The notes: generated by a model not told the origin, from the sequence alone. Positions 54,801 through 64,000 are shown, numbered from the stretch's first letter. The stretch is 64,000 nucleotides of DNA from Nakamurella lactea DSM 19367 (GCF_000426645.1 NZ_AUFT01000006.1:372001-436000), one strand, 5' to 3'. Numbers and translations are program-made.

Positions 54801-56054
54801 ATGACTGAGCCCCTGGTCCGGCGCCTTCGACCGTTCACCTCAACGATCTTCGCCGAGATGTCGGCGCTGGCCGTGTCCACCGGCGCGATCAACCTGGGCC
54901 AGGGATTCCCGGACACCGACGGTCCGGCCTCGATGCTGGCGGCCGCCCAGCAGGCGATCGCGGACGGCGCGAACCAGTACCCGCCCGGCCCGGGCATCCC
55001 GGAGCTGCGCCAGGCGATCGCCGAGGCCCGGCTGGCCGATTACGGGCAGCGCTTCAACCCGGATACCGAGGTGCTGGTGACGGTCGGCGCCACCGAGGCG
55101 ATTGCGGCCGCCGTCCTGGCCCTGATCGAGCCGGGCGACGAGGTGATCGTGCTGGAGCCGTTCTACGACTCGTACCCGGCCGCGGTGGCGATGGCCCATG
55201 GGGTGCTGGTGCCGGTCCGGCTGCGACCGTGCGGCGACCCAGCCATCGGCCGGTTCGCCCTCGACCCGCAGGCGCTGGCCGACGCCGTCACCGATCGGAC
55301 CAGGCTGATCCTGCTGAACAGCCCGCACAACCCGACCGGCACCGTGCTGACCCATGCGGAGCTGGCGGCGGTCGCCGCCGTGGCGATCGACCGGGACCTG
55401 ATCGTGGTGACCGACGAGGTCTATGAGTACCTGACCTTCGCCGACGGTGACGCCGCCGGTCCGGGTACCGGTGACGGTGCCGCCGACGGCGCCCGGCCGG
55501 TGCCGCACCTGCCGATCGGCACCCTGCCGGGGATGGCCGAACGCACCCTCACCGTGTCCAGCGCCGGGAAGAGCTTCAACGTCACCGGCTGGAAGATCGG
55601 CTGGGTCTGCGGCCCGGCGCCGCTGGTGGCCGCCGTCCGGGCGGTCAAACAGTTCCTCACCTTCGTCGGCGGTGCCCCGTTCCAACCGGCGGTCGCCGGG
55701 GCGCTGCGCACCGAACGGGAATGGGTCGGCGGACTACGAAAGAGTCTGCAGGACAAGCGGGACAGGCTGTGTGACGGGCTGACGGCCGCCGGGTTCGAGG
55801 TGGTCCGCCCGCAGGGCACCTACTTCGTGGTGGCGGACATCCGCCCGATGCTGCGGCGCGCCGGTTCGGCGGCGGACACCGACGGGCTGACGTTCTGCCG
55901 AACGCTGCCGGATCGGTGCGGAGTCGTCGCGGTGCCGCAACAGGTCTTCTATGCCGACCCGGCCGCCGGCGCGCACTTCGTCAGGTTCGCCTTCTGCAAG
56001 CGCGACGAGGTGATCGACGAAGCGGTGCGGCGACTGGCAGGATCATCGGTATGA
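54801..56054 (+). CDS. PLP-dependent aminotransferase, class I/II
   Basis: 417-residue fold-type-I aminotransferase. The PLP-binding Lys is in [17 protein letters not shown] (near residue 258), with [21 protein letters not shown], and [10 protein letters not shown] near the N-terminus. It resembles N-succinyldiaminopimelate aminotransferase DapC and kynurenine/glutamine aminotransferases; proximity of kynA makes the latter possible. A Gly/Asp/Ala insertion at about 215-232 is unusual. ATG 54801 was chosen; ATG 54792 is three codons upstream. Its stop overlaps the next ATG (ATGA). Confidence 0.85.
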   Translation: MTEPLVRRLRPFTSTIFAEMSALAVSTGAINLGQGFPDTDGPASMLAAAQQAIADGANQYPPGPGIPELRQAIAEARLADYGQRFNPDTEVLVTVGATEAIAAAVLALIEPGDEVIVLEPFYDSYPAAVAMAHGVLVPVRLRPCGDPAIGRFALDPQALADAVTDRTRLILLNSPHNPTGTVLTHAELAAVAAVAIDRDLIVVTDEVYEYLTFADGDAAGPGTGDGAADGARPVPHLPIGTLPGMAERTLTVSSAGKSFNVTGWKIGWVCGPAPLVAAVRAVKQFLTFVGGAPFQPAVAGALRTEREWVGGLRKSLQDKRDRLCDGLTAAGFEVVRPQGTYFVVADIRPMLRRAGSAADTDGLTFCRTLPDRCGVVAVPQQVFYADPAAGAHFVRFAFCKRDEVIDEAVRRLAGSSV

Positions 56055-57247
56055 CCGCCGCAGAGACCTCCCCCGCCGCCCCAACCTCCGCTGCCCCGAC
56101 CGACCGGATCGCCGCACTGCTGAAGGCAGCGCCGGTGTTCGACGGCCACAACGATCTGCCCTGGGCACTGCGGGGTCGCGGATACGACCTGCAGGCCACC
56201 GACATCGCCGAGTCACAGCCCGAGCTGCACACGGACATTCCACGGCTGCGGGCCGGCGGCGTCGGTGCCCAGTTCTGGTCGGTGTTCGTCCCCGGCGACC
56301 TGCCGCAGGGCGAAGCGGTGACGGCCACGCTGGAGCAGATCGACTGCGTGCAGCGGATCATCGCTCGCTACCCGGACACCTTCGCCGCGGCCAGGACCGC
56401 TGCCGACGTCCGGGCCGCCTGGTCGACCGGCCGGATCGCCTCGCTGATGGGCGCCGAGGGCGGCCACTCGATCGACTCCTCGCTCGGGGTGCTGCGGGTG
56501 CTGCGCAAACTCGGCGTGGCCTACCTGACGCTGACCCACAACCAGAACGTGCCGTGGGCCGACAGTGCCACCGACGAACCGAATGTGGGCGGGCTCAACG
56601 ACTTCGGCCGCGAAGTGGTGGCCGAGATGAACCGGATCGGGATGTTGGTCGACCTCAGTCACGTCGCGCCGAGCACCATGCGGGACGCGCTGGACGTCTC
56701 GACCGCGCCGGTGATCTTCTCCCATTCGTCGTGTCGCGCCCTGTGCGACCACGTCCGCGACGTACCGGACGACGTGCTGGAGCGGTTGCCGGACAACAAC
56801 GGCGTCATCATGCTGACCTTCGTCCCGGGTTTCGTCAGCCAGGAATGCGCCGATCACCGGGTGGCCGAGCAGGCCGAGCGGCACCGGCTGAAGCTGGAGC
56901 GCTGGCTCGACGACGGCGGCGCCGTCGGGGATCCCGATGCGGTGACGGAGTTCAAGGCCTGGCAGATCGATCACCCGACCCCGCAGGCCACACTGCAGCA
57001 GGTCGCCGACCACCTGGACCACGCGCGGGAGGTGGCAGGTCCGGCCCACGTCGGGCTGGGTGGCGACTTCGACGGCGTTCCGGTTCTGCCGCAGGGGATA
57101 CCGGACGTGTCGGGCTACCCGGCGTTGCTCACCGAGCTGGCCGAGCGCGGCTGGTCCAACGAGGATCTGGCCGGACTCACCAGCGGCAACATCCTGCGGG
57201 TACTGGAGGACGCCGAACGCATCGCCGACCCCGGCTTCGGCGCCTGA
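56051..57247 (+). CDS. Membrane dipeptidase family (M19) zinc peptidase
   Basis: 398-residue amidohydrolase-superfamily peptidase that hydrolyses dipeptides, including D-amino acid ones. Zinc-site residues appear in DGHNDLPW (His-x-Asp), GAEGGHSID (bridging Glu), VDLSHVAPS and FSHSSCRAL (His), and the substrate Asp in [13 protein letters not shown] Pro/Ala/Thr-rich N-terminus of 30 residues lacks a signal peptide, so the enzyme is likely cytoplasmic. Translationally coupled to the aminotransferase. Convergent with kynA. Confidence 0.9.
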   Translation: MTAAETSPAAPTSAAPTDRIAALLKAAPVFDGHNDLPWALRGRGYDLQATDIAESQPELHTDIPRLRAGGVGAQFWSVFVPGDLPQGEAVTATLEQIDCVQRIIARYPDTFAAARTAADVRAAWSTGRIASLMGAEGGHSIDSSLGVLRVLRKLGVAYLTLTHNQNVPWADSATDEPNVGGLNDFGREVVAEMNRIGMLVDLSHVAPSTMRDALDVSTAPVIFSHSSCRALCDHVRDVPDDVLERLPDNNGVIMLTFVPGFVSQECADHRVAEQAERHRLKLERWLDDGGAVGDPDAVTEFKAWQIDHPTPQATLQQVADHLDHAREVAGPAHVGLGGDFDGVPVLPQGIPDVSGYPALLTELAERGWSNEDLAGLTSGNILRVLEDAERIADPGFGA

Positions 57248-57258
57248 CACCCTCGGGC

Positions 57259-57323
57259 AGGTAGCGGAAAGTTGCCAGGACGCTCCGCGAGACCCGCGCT
57301 ACCTCGCCAGCTTTCCGCTACCT
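57259..57323. terminator. Inverted repeat between the dipeptidase gene and kynA
   Basis: AGGTAGCGGAAAG (57259-57271) and CTTTCCGCTACCT (57311-57323), perfect 13-bp arms with a 39-nt loop, filling the gap between convergent stops (57247 and 57329). It is likely a bidirectional terminator. Confidence 0.6.
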
Positions 57324-57328
57324 CGGGG

Positions 57329-58198
57329 TTACAGCACCGTTCGGACGGCGTACAGCTCCGGGAAGAAGGTGAGCTGCAGCGCCTTCCGCAGAAAGTCGAC
57401 GCCGGTGGACCCGCCGGTGCCGGTCTTGTCGCCGATGATCCGCTCCACCACCCGCAGGTGCCGGAACCGCCAGAGCTGGAAGTTGTCCTCGATGTCGACC
57501 AGTTCCTCGCAGCTCTCGTACACACCCCAGTGGGCGGCCGGATCCGCATACACCGCCTCGAAGGCGGCGACCAGATCGGTGTCGATGACGTACGGCCGCC
57601 GCACGTCACGGTCCAACACCGACGCCGGGATCGGGTACCCACGCCGGGCCAGGTAGCGCAGGAACTCGTCGTACAGGCTCGGCTCCTCCAGCAGCTGGGT
57701 GAGCAACTGCTTGGCCTGCGGATCGTGTTCGAAGACGTCGATCATCTCCGGGTTCTTGTTGCCGAGGATGAACTCCACGGCCCGGTACTGCCACGACTGG
57801 AACCCCGAGCTGGTGGCCAGGAACGGCCGGATCTGGGCGTACTCGCTCGGGGTCAGGGTGGCCAGCACGGTCCACTGTTCGGTCAGCGTGTTCTGGATGT
57901 GCTTGACCCTGGCCAGCCGCTTCAGCGCCTGTGGCAGCTGGTCGGTGGCCAACAGTGACCGCGCCGATCGCAGTTCGTGCAGCAGTAGCTTGAGCCAGAG
58001 CTCGGAAGTCTGGTGCTGGATGATGAACAGCAGTTCGTCGTGCTGCGGCGGCTCCGACCGCGGGTGCTGCGCCGACAGGAGCTTGTGCAGGTCCAGGTAG
58101 TCGCCGTAGGACATGCTGGCCGAGAAGTCGCGTTGGACACCATCCTCCAGGTGCCTGATCCCGGCTTCGGTGGTCGCGGCATTGTCGTTGACACTCAT
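57329..58198 (-). CDS. kynA: Tryptophan 2,3-dioxygenase
   Basis: 289-residue heme dioxygenase opening the indole ring of L-tryptophan to N-formylkynurenine. HDELLFIIQHQTSELWLKLLLHEL near residues 50-73 holds substrate and heme-pocket residues. The SSGFQSWQYRAVEFILGNKN segment and the C-terminal FRHLRVVERIIGDKTGTGGSTGVDFLRK (with the proximal His in LRVVERII) are typical. The start ATG 58198 follows a purine-rich GAGGACGG. Kynureninase and formamidase are not in the window, though an aminotransferase stands next door. An 8-bp hairpin lies 50-70 nt upstream. Confidence 0.95.
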   Translation of the reverse strand: MSVNDNAATTEAGIRHLEDGVQRDFSASMSYGDYLDLHKLLSAQHPRSEPPQHDELLFIIQHQTSELWLKLLLHELRSARSLLATDQLPQALKRLARVKHIQNTLTEQWTVLATLTPSEYAQIRPFLATSSGFQSWQYRAVEFILGNKNPEMIDVFEHDPQAKQLLTQLLEEPSLYDEFLRYLARRGYPIPASVLDRDVRRPYVIDTDLVAAFEAVYADPAAHWGVYESCEELVDIEDNFQLWRFRHLRVVERIIGDKTGTGGSTGVDFLRKALQLTFFPELYAVRTVL

Positions 58199-58534
58199 CG
58201 GTTTCCGTCCTCGTCCTGGGTTGTCGTCTGGTGCGTTGGTGTCGTTGTCGTCAGGTCCCAGGAGGACCTGACCCGATGCTCTGCGTCGCCGGCACCCGTC
58301 CGGCGATGGTCGGATCGACCATCGGCTGCTGGTCGAACAGCGTGGCGGCGTCCGTCCCTGTTCCACCGTCGTCGGTGCGACGATGGTGAACCCGGCATCC
58401 GGCGACGGCACGCTGCCCATTGTGCCCAGCGGCATTGAGCTCGCTGAAGGGGCCACCCGATCTGGCCGCACACGGTAGCGTCACCTGCGAAGGCAGGGCC
58501 GGTGGCACCGGCACATCAGAGAGGACCTCCGACC
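58199..58534. promoter_or_regulatory. Divergent region between kynA and the metallopeptidase gene
   Basis: 336 bp without a gene. TCAGGTCC-5 nt-GGACCTGA (58251-58271) is a perfect 8-bp hairpin in the kynA leader or promoter. The leader between it and kynA is an A/C-rich sequence with little structure. No other motif is recognised. Confidence 0.45.
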
Positions 58535-59971
58535 ATGACCCGACGGGTTCGCCGTACGCGGCTGGCGGTGGCAGTCGCCGCGTTGTCCCTGTTCGCCGCC
58601 GGTTGCACCAGCACGATCGCCGGCCAGGCGGTCAGGGTCGCGGAGGCCGATTCCGGGTCGCAGGATCCGACGGCGGACGGACCGAACGGACTCAAGAGTG
58701 ACGCCCCGGCCCCGACGGTGAGTGCGGAGGGTACCGAGGACGGCAACAAGTACGACACCCTGGCCGAGTCGACGATCTCCGACCTGTACACCTTCTACGG
58801 TGAGGTCTTCCCGCAGGACTTCGGCAAGGAGTTCACCAAGGCGAAGGCGCTGATCTCCTACGACTCGAACGACAGCAGCGCCACCGCCTGTGGCGGGAAG
58901 CTGGCCGGTTCGGTCAACGCCTCCTACATCGGCGGCTGCGACACCATCGTCTGGGACCGCGGCGTGCTGCTGCCCAAGATGGAGCAGGACGTCGGTGAGA
59001 TCAGCGCGCCGACCGTGCTGGCCCACGAGATGGGGCACCTGGTGCAGGCCCGGCTCGGCGTGCCGCGTAGTTCGACGGTGTTGCTGGAACAACAGGCCGA
59101 CTGCTACGCCGGCGCCTATTGGCGATGGGTCGCTGACGGACACTCGACGTACTTCGATTTCTCCGATGCAGCCGGGATGCGTCAGGTGATGGCCGCGATG
59201 ATGTGGGTCGGCGACCCGGTCGGCTTGAGCAGTGACAACGCCGGCGGCCACGGATCGGCCTTCGACCGCACGTTCGCCGCCTCGTTGGGATTCGCGAACG
59301 GCGCCAAGCGCTGCAACGAGATCACCCAGGCGGAGGTGAACAAGCGGATCCAGCAGACCGGGTTCACCCAGATTCCCAAGGACTTCAGCAACATCGAGGT
59401 GACGGACAAGCTGATCAACCAGGTGGCCACCACCCTCGACGAGTACTTCGGCCACACCGTGCCCGGATACCAAAAACCCAAGCTGGCCAAGTACTCCGGC
59501 GACACCCCGCCGGCCTGTGAGGGCACCAGCCCGCAAGGCCCGGTCAGCTACTGCCCGGCAACCGGAACCGTCAACTACAACCTCGAGCAGCTGCAGAAGA
59601 TCGGTACCCCGCCGGCCGACTGGACGACCAATCGCGGCGACTTCTCGGCGATGATGCTGCTCGCCAGCCGCTACGCGTTGGCCGCGCAGGCCACCGGCGG
59701 CGGCACGCTGACCGGCAACCAGGCCGGGCTGAAGGCGTTGTGCTACGCCGGCACCTGGGCCAAGTGGCTGAAGGATCCGCAGGGTCCGGACAAGTTGAAG
59801 CTGTCGCCGAACGACCTGAACAAGGCGGTCTACGAGGTGGTCACCTCACCGCTGCCGGCCGGTGACGTGAATTCGAAGAACAGCACCAGGGTGCTGGATC
59901 AGGTGCAGGCCCTGCACATCGGCATCGTCTACGACATCCGCAGCTGTTTCGACTTCTACGGGCAGCAGTAG
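58535..59971 (+). CDS. Secreted zinc metallopeptidase lipoprotein (HEMGH)
   Basis: 478-residue exported protein. Lipobox LFAAGC places the lipidated Cys near residue 23. The zincin motif HEMGH lies near residue 169, followed by an EQQADCYAGAYWRWV segment (third ligand region), the arrangement of neutral zinc metallopeptidase/YpfJ-like families and mycobacterial Lpq lipoproteins. The second half (NEITQAEVNKRIQQTGFTQIPKDF onward) has Cys pairs likely to form disulphides. GAGAGGACC precedes the ATG. Its substrate is unknown; a role in the cell envelope is likely. Confidence 0.82.
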   Translation: MTRRVRRTRLAVAVAALSLFAAGCTSTIAGQAVRVAEADSGSQDPTADGPNGLKSDAPAPTVSAEGTEDGNKYDTLAESTISDLYTFYGEVFPQDFGKEFTKAKALISYDSNDSSATACGGKLAGSVNASYIGGCDTIVWDRGVLLPKMEQDVGEISAPTVLAHEMGHLVQARLGVPRSSTVLLEQQADCYAGAYWRWVADGHSTYFDFSDAAGMRQVMAAMMWVGDPVGLSSDNAGGHGSAFDRTFAASLGFANGAKRCNEITQAEVNKRIQQTGFTQIPKDFSNIEVTDKLINQVATTLDEYFGHTVPGYQKPKLAKYSGDTPPACEGTSPQGPVSYCPATGTVNYNLEQLQKIGTPPADWTTNRGDFSAMMLLASRYALAAQATGGGTLTGNQAGLKALCYAGTWAKWLKDPQGPDKLKLSPNDLNKAVYEVVTSPLPAGDVNSKNSTRVLDQVQALHIGIVYDIRSCFDFYGQQ

Positions 59972-59985
59972 AGAAACCGCTGCGC

Positions 59986-61161
59986 TCAGGGGCCGGGCAC
60001 CGCCCAGCTCATCAGCGGAGTTCCGTCCCGGCCCAGCAGTCGCACCGTTCCGGCCTTCCCGGCGGCGTCGAACATCACCCTGGTCCCGACCGTGCCGCTG
60101 TCCGCGGACAGCGTGATCTGACCGACGTGCTCCCGACCGATGGTGCCGCCGTTGCCCGAGCTGGGCTGGTGCCCGGCCGCGACGAACGACCACTGGTCCG
60201 GGGCGAGATAGGTCTCCTCGTCCAGCGCCTTCGCAACGGGGCTGACGCTCACCGTGATCACCAGCAGGTATCCGTTGTCCAGGGCCTCACCGACCGCGGG
60301 GTCGGAGGTCGGGTACCACTGGGTCGCAGTGACGGCAGCGCGCAGCGGCACCTGCCCGACCGGGCTGCTGATCTTCTCGCCCATGGCCGCGGTCTTCGGC
60401 GCCGCCGACTTCCGCGCGGTTCCCAGTTTCCACTGCGCGAGCACGGTGTCGGTGTCCGTCAGCGCCAGCACACCGCTGCGGTACGGCACGTCGAACACCA
60501 CGTTCCCGGTGACCTTCTTCCCCAGCCCGGGATCGACGCTGCTGAACTCGTCGACGTAGCCGCCGCCGATCAGTTCCGCATCGATCAGCTCGGCGCCGGT
60601 CGATCCCGCGCCGGTCGATCCCGTAGCGGCCGGCTTCGCCGCGCCGCCCAGCTTCCAGTCGCTGTAGCTGAACGTGTCCAGACCCTGCGGGCCGGACAGC
60701 CGGACGACGGTCACCGGAACCACCAGGAAGCCGCCGTTGGACGCCCGATGCGGGCTCGCCCACTGGGCACCCGGCTGCCAGCTCGGGGCGCCGACGGTGA
60801 TCCGGAAGTTGCTGTCGCCGTGCCTGACATCGACCGCCGCGCCGAGCTTGGACACCGGCGGCGGGGCGCTGGTCGGCGTCGCCGGCGTGCTGCTCGCCGT
60901 GCTGGTGGCCGGCGGCGCGGTGGTCAGGGTGATCCAATGTTGCCCGTCGCCGGTGGCCGTCGCCCCGGCTCCGCTGGATCCGTCCGCTCCGCCGGCACCG
61001 CCAGGCGTCGTCCCCGCGTTGCTGTCGCGGGCCCGCTCGATCCCGGTCACTCCGAGAAAGGCCAGCCCGGCAACGACCAGCACGGCGAGCACGGTGACGA
61101 TGCCGCGTACTGGTCCAGGCATCCGCCGGCTCGCGACGACCCTGGGTTTGGTGGAAGGCAT
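59986..61161 (-). CDS. Membrane-anchored protein with two DUF4352-like domains
   Basis: 391-residue protein. One membrane helix (GIVTVLAVLVVAGLAFLGV, about residues 19-37) is followed by a Gly/Ser/Thr/Ala linker and two beta-rich domains. The first is about 105-215, with NGGFLVVPVTVVRLSG, DTFSYSDWKL and GNVVFDVPYRSGVLALT. The second is about 245-330, with NGYLLVITVSVSPV and ETYLAPDQWSFVA. The pattern of a strand pair around YLVVxVTV and later D-W is like immunoglobulin-like DUF4352. Function unknown. GGGAGGATC precedes the ATG at 61161; the frame is open further but runs antisense to the nei gene. Confidence 0.7.
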   Translation of the reverse strand: MPSTKPRVVASRRMPGPVRGIVTVLAVLVVAGLAFLGVTGIERARDSNAGTTPGGAGGADGSSGAGATATGDGQHWITLTTAPPATSTASSTPATPTSAPPPVSKLGAAVDVRHGDSNFRITVGAPSWQPGAQWASPHRASNGGFLVVPVTVVRLSGPQGLDTFSYSDWKLGGAAKPAATGSTGAGSTGAELIDAELIGGGYVDEFSSVDPGLGKKVTGNVVFDVPYRSGVLALTDTDTVLAQWKLGTARKSAAPKTAAMGEKISSPVGQVPLRAAVTATQWYPTSDPAVGEALDNGYLLVITVSVSPVAKALDEETYLAPDQWSFVAAGHQPSSGNGGTIGREHVGQITLSADSGTVGTRVMFDAAGKAGTVRLLGRDGTPLMSWAVPGP

Positions 61162-61187
61162 CGAACTGATCCTCCCATGGTCGTGAT

Positions 61188-62162
61188 TCAGCCGGGTCGC
61201 GGTCGGCGGGATTTCGTCCGCGGCGGCCCCAGACCGACATTCCGCCTCGAGCCGAACCGGTACGGCGCGGACCCGAGCGGCGCCATCGGCCGGCCGTCGT
61301 CCGTCGGGGTCGGGCCCACCTGGCAGGTCGGACAGTAGAAGGCCGGGCGTTCGGTCGGCGCGGCGCGGACGCCGGCCACCCGGACGACGGTGCCGCAGCG
61401 CCGGCACGGCCGGCCGGACCTGGCGTGCACATAGGTCCCTTCGTTGCGCCGCGGGTCGCCGGTGGTGTTCGGCGCCGGTTGCCCGGCTCCCCGCAGCAGA
61501 AGCCTGCGCGCGATGTCCAACAGGGCGCCGGCGTCCACCTCGCCGGCCGGCGTCCACGGCGAGATCTTGGCCATGAACAGCGATTCGGCCAGGTAGATGG
61601 TGCCGATCCCGGCCACGGTCGTTTGGTCAAGCAAAGCCTCGCCGACCGGCCGGGTCGGTGCCGCCGCCCATCGCTGCAGGGCCGCGTCACGGCCGACCGC
61701 GTCCCAGTCGTCGGCCATCACATCCGGGCCGAGATGGCCGATCAGGGTGTGCTCGTCGGCGGTCGGCACCAGGTCGAGCATGCCGAGCAGGGTGCCGACC
61801 GCGGTCCATTCCGCATTGGCCAGCACCGCTCGGACCTGGTGGTCGCGGGCGCTCGGGATCCCGCGGTCCGGGGTCGAGTGGATCCGCCAGCTGCCGTCCA
61901 TCCGCAGGTGGGTGTGCAGGGTCGCCGGTCCCGTCGGCCCCCGCGATCGCATCGGGCCGCCGGCCGCGGAGGCCGTGGTGGCCGTCGGCCCCATCCGCAG
62001 CAGCAGGTGTTTGCCGTAGGCCCGCACCTCGATCACCTCGCGGCCGGTCAGGTCCACCTCGCCGAGCTCGGCCCAGCGCAGTTGCGCGACGGTCAGGATC
62101 CGACCGGCCAGCGCTCGGTGGAGTCCTTGTGCGGTACGCAGAACGGTGTCGCCCTCGGGCAT
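61188..62162 (-). CDS. nei: Formamidopyrimidine/endonuclease VIII-type DNA glycosylase
   Basis: 324-residue base-excision-repair enzyme. MPEGDTV gives the catalytic Pro2-Glu3 pair after Met removal; YGKHLLLR is the conserved Lys site, the H2TH region contains LLDQTTVAGIGTIYLAE, and the C-terminal zinc finger reads C-x2-C ... YCPTC. It excises oxidised pyrimidines in Nei/Nei2 relatives. A Thr/Ala/Gly-rich insertion near residue 62 and about 45 extra C-terminal residues, basic and Pro-rich, make it longer than the usual 255-270. ATG overlaps the Lhr stop by one base. Confidence 0.93.
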   Translation of the reverse strand: MPEGDTVLRTAQGLHRALAGRILTVAQLRWAELGEVDLTGREVIEVRAYGKHLLLRMGPTATTASAAGGPMRSRGPTGPATLHTHLRMDGSWRIHSTPDRGIPSARDHQVRAVLANAEWTAVGTLLGMLDLVPTADEHTLIGHLGPDVMADDWDAVGRDAALQRWAAAPTRPVGEALLDQTTVAGIGTIYLAESLFMAKISPWTPAGEVDAGALLDIARRLLLRGAGQPAPNTTGDPRRNEGTYVHARSGRPCRRCGTVVRVAGVRAAPTERPAFYCPTCQVGPTPTDDGRPMAPLGSAPYRFGSRRNVGLGPPRTKSRRPRPG

Positions 62163-64000
62163 CAGCGCACCCCCGCCCGCAGTCGCAGGCCCCGTGGGGT
62201 GACGGCGAACCCGTTGTCCTGCAGTACCTGCGGCAGCGGTCCGGTCAGGTCGGGACCGACCGCGTCGACGCCGTCGATCCGGCGCACCGTCATCCCGCCG
62301 AGCCGGCCGCCGCGGACCAGGCCGGCCAGCGCGCCGGCGGCAGCAGTGAGCCGGGCGGCATCGCCGGTGAAGCTGAGCAGCGACCGTCCGCCGCGTTCGG
62401 CGTACAGCACCGGGGCGCCGCCGAGCAGCACGACGACCGCTCCGGCCCGCCTGGCCGGCCGGTGCTTCTCGGCGAGCTCACCCCGGTCCGGCCAGGGCAG
62501 CGCGGCGCCGTAGGGATTCGCCGGGTCGGCCGCCGCCAACACCACCGGCTGGTCAGCGGGCCCGGCCGCGCCGCCCGCCAGCGGGTCGGTCGAGGTCCGC
62601 AGCCGGTCGACCGCACCGGAGGTGCCGAACTGCGCGGCGCCGAGTCCCTCGACGAAGTACCCGCGACGTACCCGGCCGGTCTCCTCGAATGCGGACAGCA
62701 CCCGATACACGCCGCCGAACCCGCCCGGCACGTCCTCGGCCAGCACCGCCCCGCGGGTGACGATGCCGTGCCGGTCGAGCAAGGTCTCGGCCGCGGCGTG
62801 CGCCCTGATCGTCGGATCCACCTCGGCAGCGGGCAACAGCGACCAGGCGCCGCCGACCATCGGCGGCACCCGGGTGCTGCGGCCGGCCGCCATCGCCGCC
62901 AGCCCGCCGCCCCGGCCCATCCGCAGCCGGGGCGGCCGGCTGGGCTGGCGGTGGGTGGTCCGGCCGCCGGACATCCTGGCCCGCAACGGCGCCAGCGTGC
63001 CGGCCGTCAGCCAGCCGGCGAACACCAACTCCCACAACGCTTCCGTCAGGTCTGCGTCGGATACCGGCTCGTCGAGCTGCCCGGCCGCCGCATCCGCCAG
63101 CGGCCGGAAGAAGTAGGCACCGCCACCGCCCAGCACCTGCACCAGTGCCCGGTACGCGACTCCCGCCGGCACCTCCCCGGGGATCGGCAGGGTGAGCGCG
63201 GCACTGTCGGCCGGGTGCAGGCTGATCCAGCCGTCGTCGGCCGCCGGCGCACCGTGGCCGGCCCACAACACCTCGCCGGTGGCCAGCAACTCGTCCAGCA
63301 TCGCCGGCGCGTAGTCGGGCACCCTGGCGGGCAACACCAACGTCTCGACGGCGGACGCCGGCAACCGCACCCCGGCGAGTTGTTCGACCGCCCGCAGCAC
63401 ACCGTCCACCCCGCGCAAGCGGCCGGACCCGCTCGCCCCGATGCCGTTCCAGGCCGGCAGGAACGTCGAGAGCTGGCGCGGATCAACGGGTTCCACGTCG
63501 GCGCGCAGCGCAGCCAGCGACCGCCGGCGGAGCAGTCGGAGCACCTCGGCATCGACGTACTCCCGGCCGGGGTTCCCCGCGGTGGCGGCGGCATCCAGCG
63601 GGTCGACGGGTTCGGCACCGGGCGGGCGCAGCTCGCCCTCGGCGATCCGGCCGGTGGAGGCCAGCCGGCGCAGCGCGTCGGACACCACAGCGACGCCGAG
63701 CCCGTATCTGACGGCCGGCGCGGCCGGTACGAATGGCCCGCGGGTACGGGCGTAACGGCCGATCAGCGACCCAATCGGATCGTCGACCGGCGTCAGGTAG
63801 GCCTCGGCAACGCCGACCGGCAACGCCACCCCCAGCCCGTCCCGGAGCAGCGCGGCGTCGTTCGGATCGGCATAGCAGTCGCGGCCACCGACCCGGACCG
63901 ACAGCGCTCGCCGGGCCGCGACCAGCTCGGTCAGCGCGACCAGCGCCGTACCAGGTTCGACCAGCACGCTCCTGACGGCCACCTCGTCGGCCGTCAGCGG
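62162..64000 (-). CDS. lhr: Lhr-type DNA helicase, C-terminal part (partial)
   Basis: The 5' end lies beyond 64000, so only the last about 612 residues are present; the frame is open to the edge (codons before the GTG at 63982 continue PLTADE). The sequence matches the long accessory region of superfamily-2 Lhr helicases: winged-helix segment (SDALRRLASTGRIAEGELRP), the LRRRSLAALRADVEPVDPRQLSTFLPAW motif, DAPA-type loop, and YRVLSAFEETGRVRRGYFVEGLGAAQF, followed by VLAAADPANPYGAALPWP. Motifs I-VI of the helicase core would be outside. It likely acts with nei in repair, since the two genes overlap. Confidence 0.9.
   Translation of the reverse strand, partial: PLTADEVAVRSVLVEPGTALVALTELVAARRALSVRVGGRDCYADPNDAALLRDGLGVALPVGVAEAYLTPVDDPIGSLIGRYARTRGPFVPAAPAVRYGLGVAVVSDALRRLASTGRIAEGELRPPGAEPVDPLDAAATAGNPGREYVDAEVLRLLRRRSLAALRADVEPVDPRQLSTFLPAWNGIGASGSGRLRGVDGVLRAVEQLAGVRLPASAVETLVLPARVPDYAPAMLDELLATGEVLWAGHGAPAADDGWISLHPADSAALTLPIPGEVPAGVAYRALVQVLGGGGAYFFRPLADAAAGQLDEPVSDADLTEALWELVFAGWLTAGTLAPLRARMSGGRTTHRQPSRPPRLRMGRGGGLAAMAAGRSTRVPPMVGGAWSLLPAAEVDPTIRAHAAAETLLDRHGIVTRGAVLAEDVPGGFGGVYRVLSAFEETGRVRRGYFVEGLGAAQFGTSGAVDRLRTSTDPLAGGAAGPADQPVVLAAADPANPYGAALPWPDRGELAEKHRPARRAGAVVVLLGGAPVLYAERGGRSLLSFTGDAARLTAAAGALAGLVRGGRLGGMTVRRIDGVDAVGPDLTGPLPQVLQDNGFAVTPRGLRLRAGVR

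Overview
The window is a chromosomal segment of a high-GC Actinomycetota. GTG starts are common, genes are tightly packed with ATGA/TGATG overlaps, and several promoters look leaderless. Lsr2, DisA, ClpC with two N-terminal repeats and an HbhA-like protein are all present. The order radA-disA-membrane protein-mutY ... clpC-lsr2 ... folK-folB-folP-folE-ftsH ... hpt ... tilS-metalloprotease-dacB-ppa matches, from memory, the order of the M. tuberculosis Rv3585-Rv3628 neighbourhood. The secreted glycosidase block and the kynA block are additions compared with Mycobacterium. A soil or plant-associated Nakamurella/Frankia-like lineage is a reasonable guess, but the sequence does not prove it. I found no rRNA, tRNA, CRISPR array, transposase, prophage or replication origin.

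Layout. 97-4298: a four-gene ABC importer of the polyamine/opine/phosphonate type (lipoprotein, ATPase, two permeases). 4023-5770: a metal-efflux pair (ArsR sensor and CDF exporter) whose exporter frame runs antisense into the last permease gene. 5985-17490: a secreted polysaccharide-utilisation block with GH3, a divergent GH2, a second GH3, a beta-helix lipoprotein and a GPH-type sugar symporter. Matched 16-bp elements stand before the two divergent glycosidases and a 12-bp palindrome with the same half-site stands before the symporter, which suggests one missing regulator. 17501-20268: a solo sensor-domain membrane protein divergent from a NarL-type histidine kinase/response regulator pair.

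20389-31272: genome-maintenance core: radA, disA (c-di-AMP synthase), a membrane protein, mutY, an ABC-2 exporter trio, 52-bp tandem repeats, clpC and lsr2. 31708-37396: an NlpC/P60 cell-wall hydrolase, a SAM methyltransferase overlapping a conserved gene, and a coiled-coil membrane protein with a Glu-Pro repeat tail. 37449-48216: mostly minus-strand folate/FtsH/hpt/tilS/dacB cluster with many overlapping stops and starts, interrupted by one plus-strand membrane protein. 48461-50664: ppa, DUF2516, HbhA-like protein and its XRE regulator.

50825-64000: a proline-rich NTF2-like membrane protein, a SIS-domain protein overlapping an LD-carboxypeptidase (possible murein recycling pair), a DUF445 membrane protein, an aminotransferase coupled to a membrane dipeptidase, kynA, a zinc metallopeptidase lipoprotein, a DUF4352-like membrane protein, an Nei-type DNA glycosylase, and the C-terminal part of an Lhr helicase cut by the window end. 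Starts were chosen by ribosome-binding sites, signal peptides and overlaps, and were often moved inward from the longest open frame. Functional claims rest on motif recognition by eye, not on database searches.
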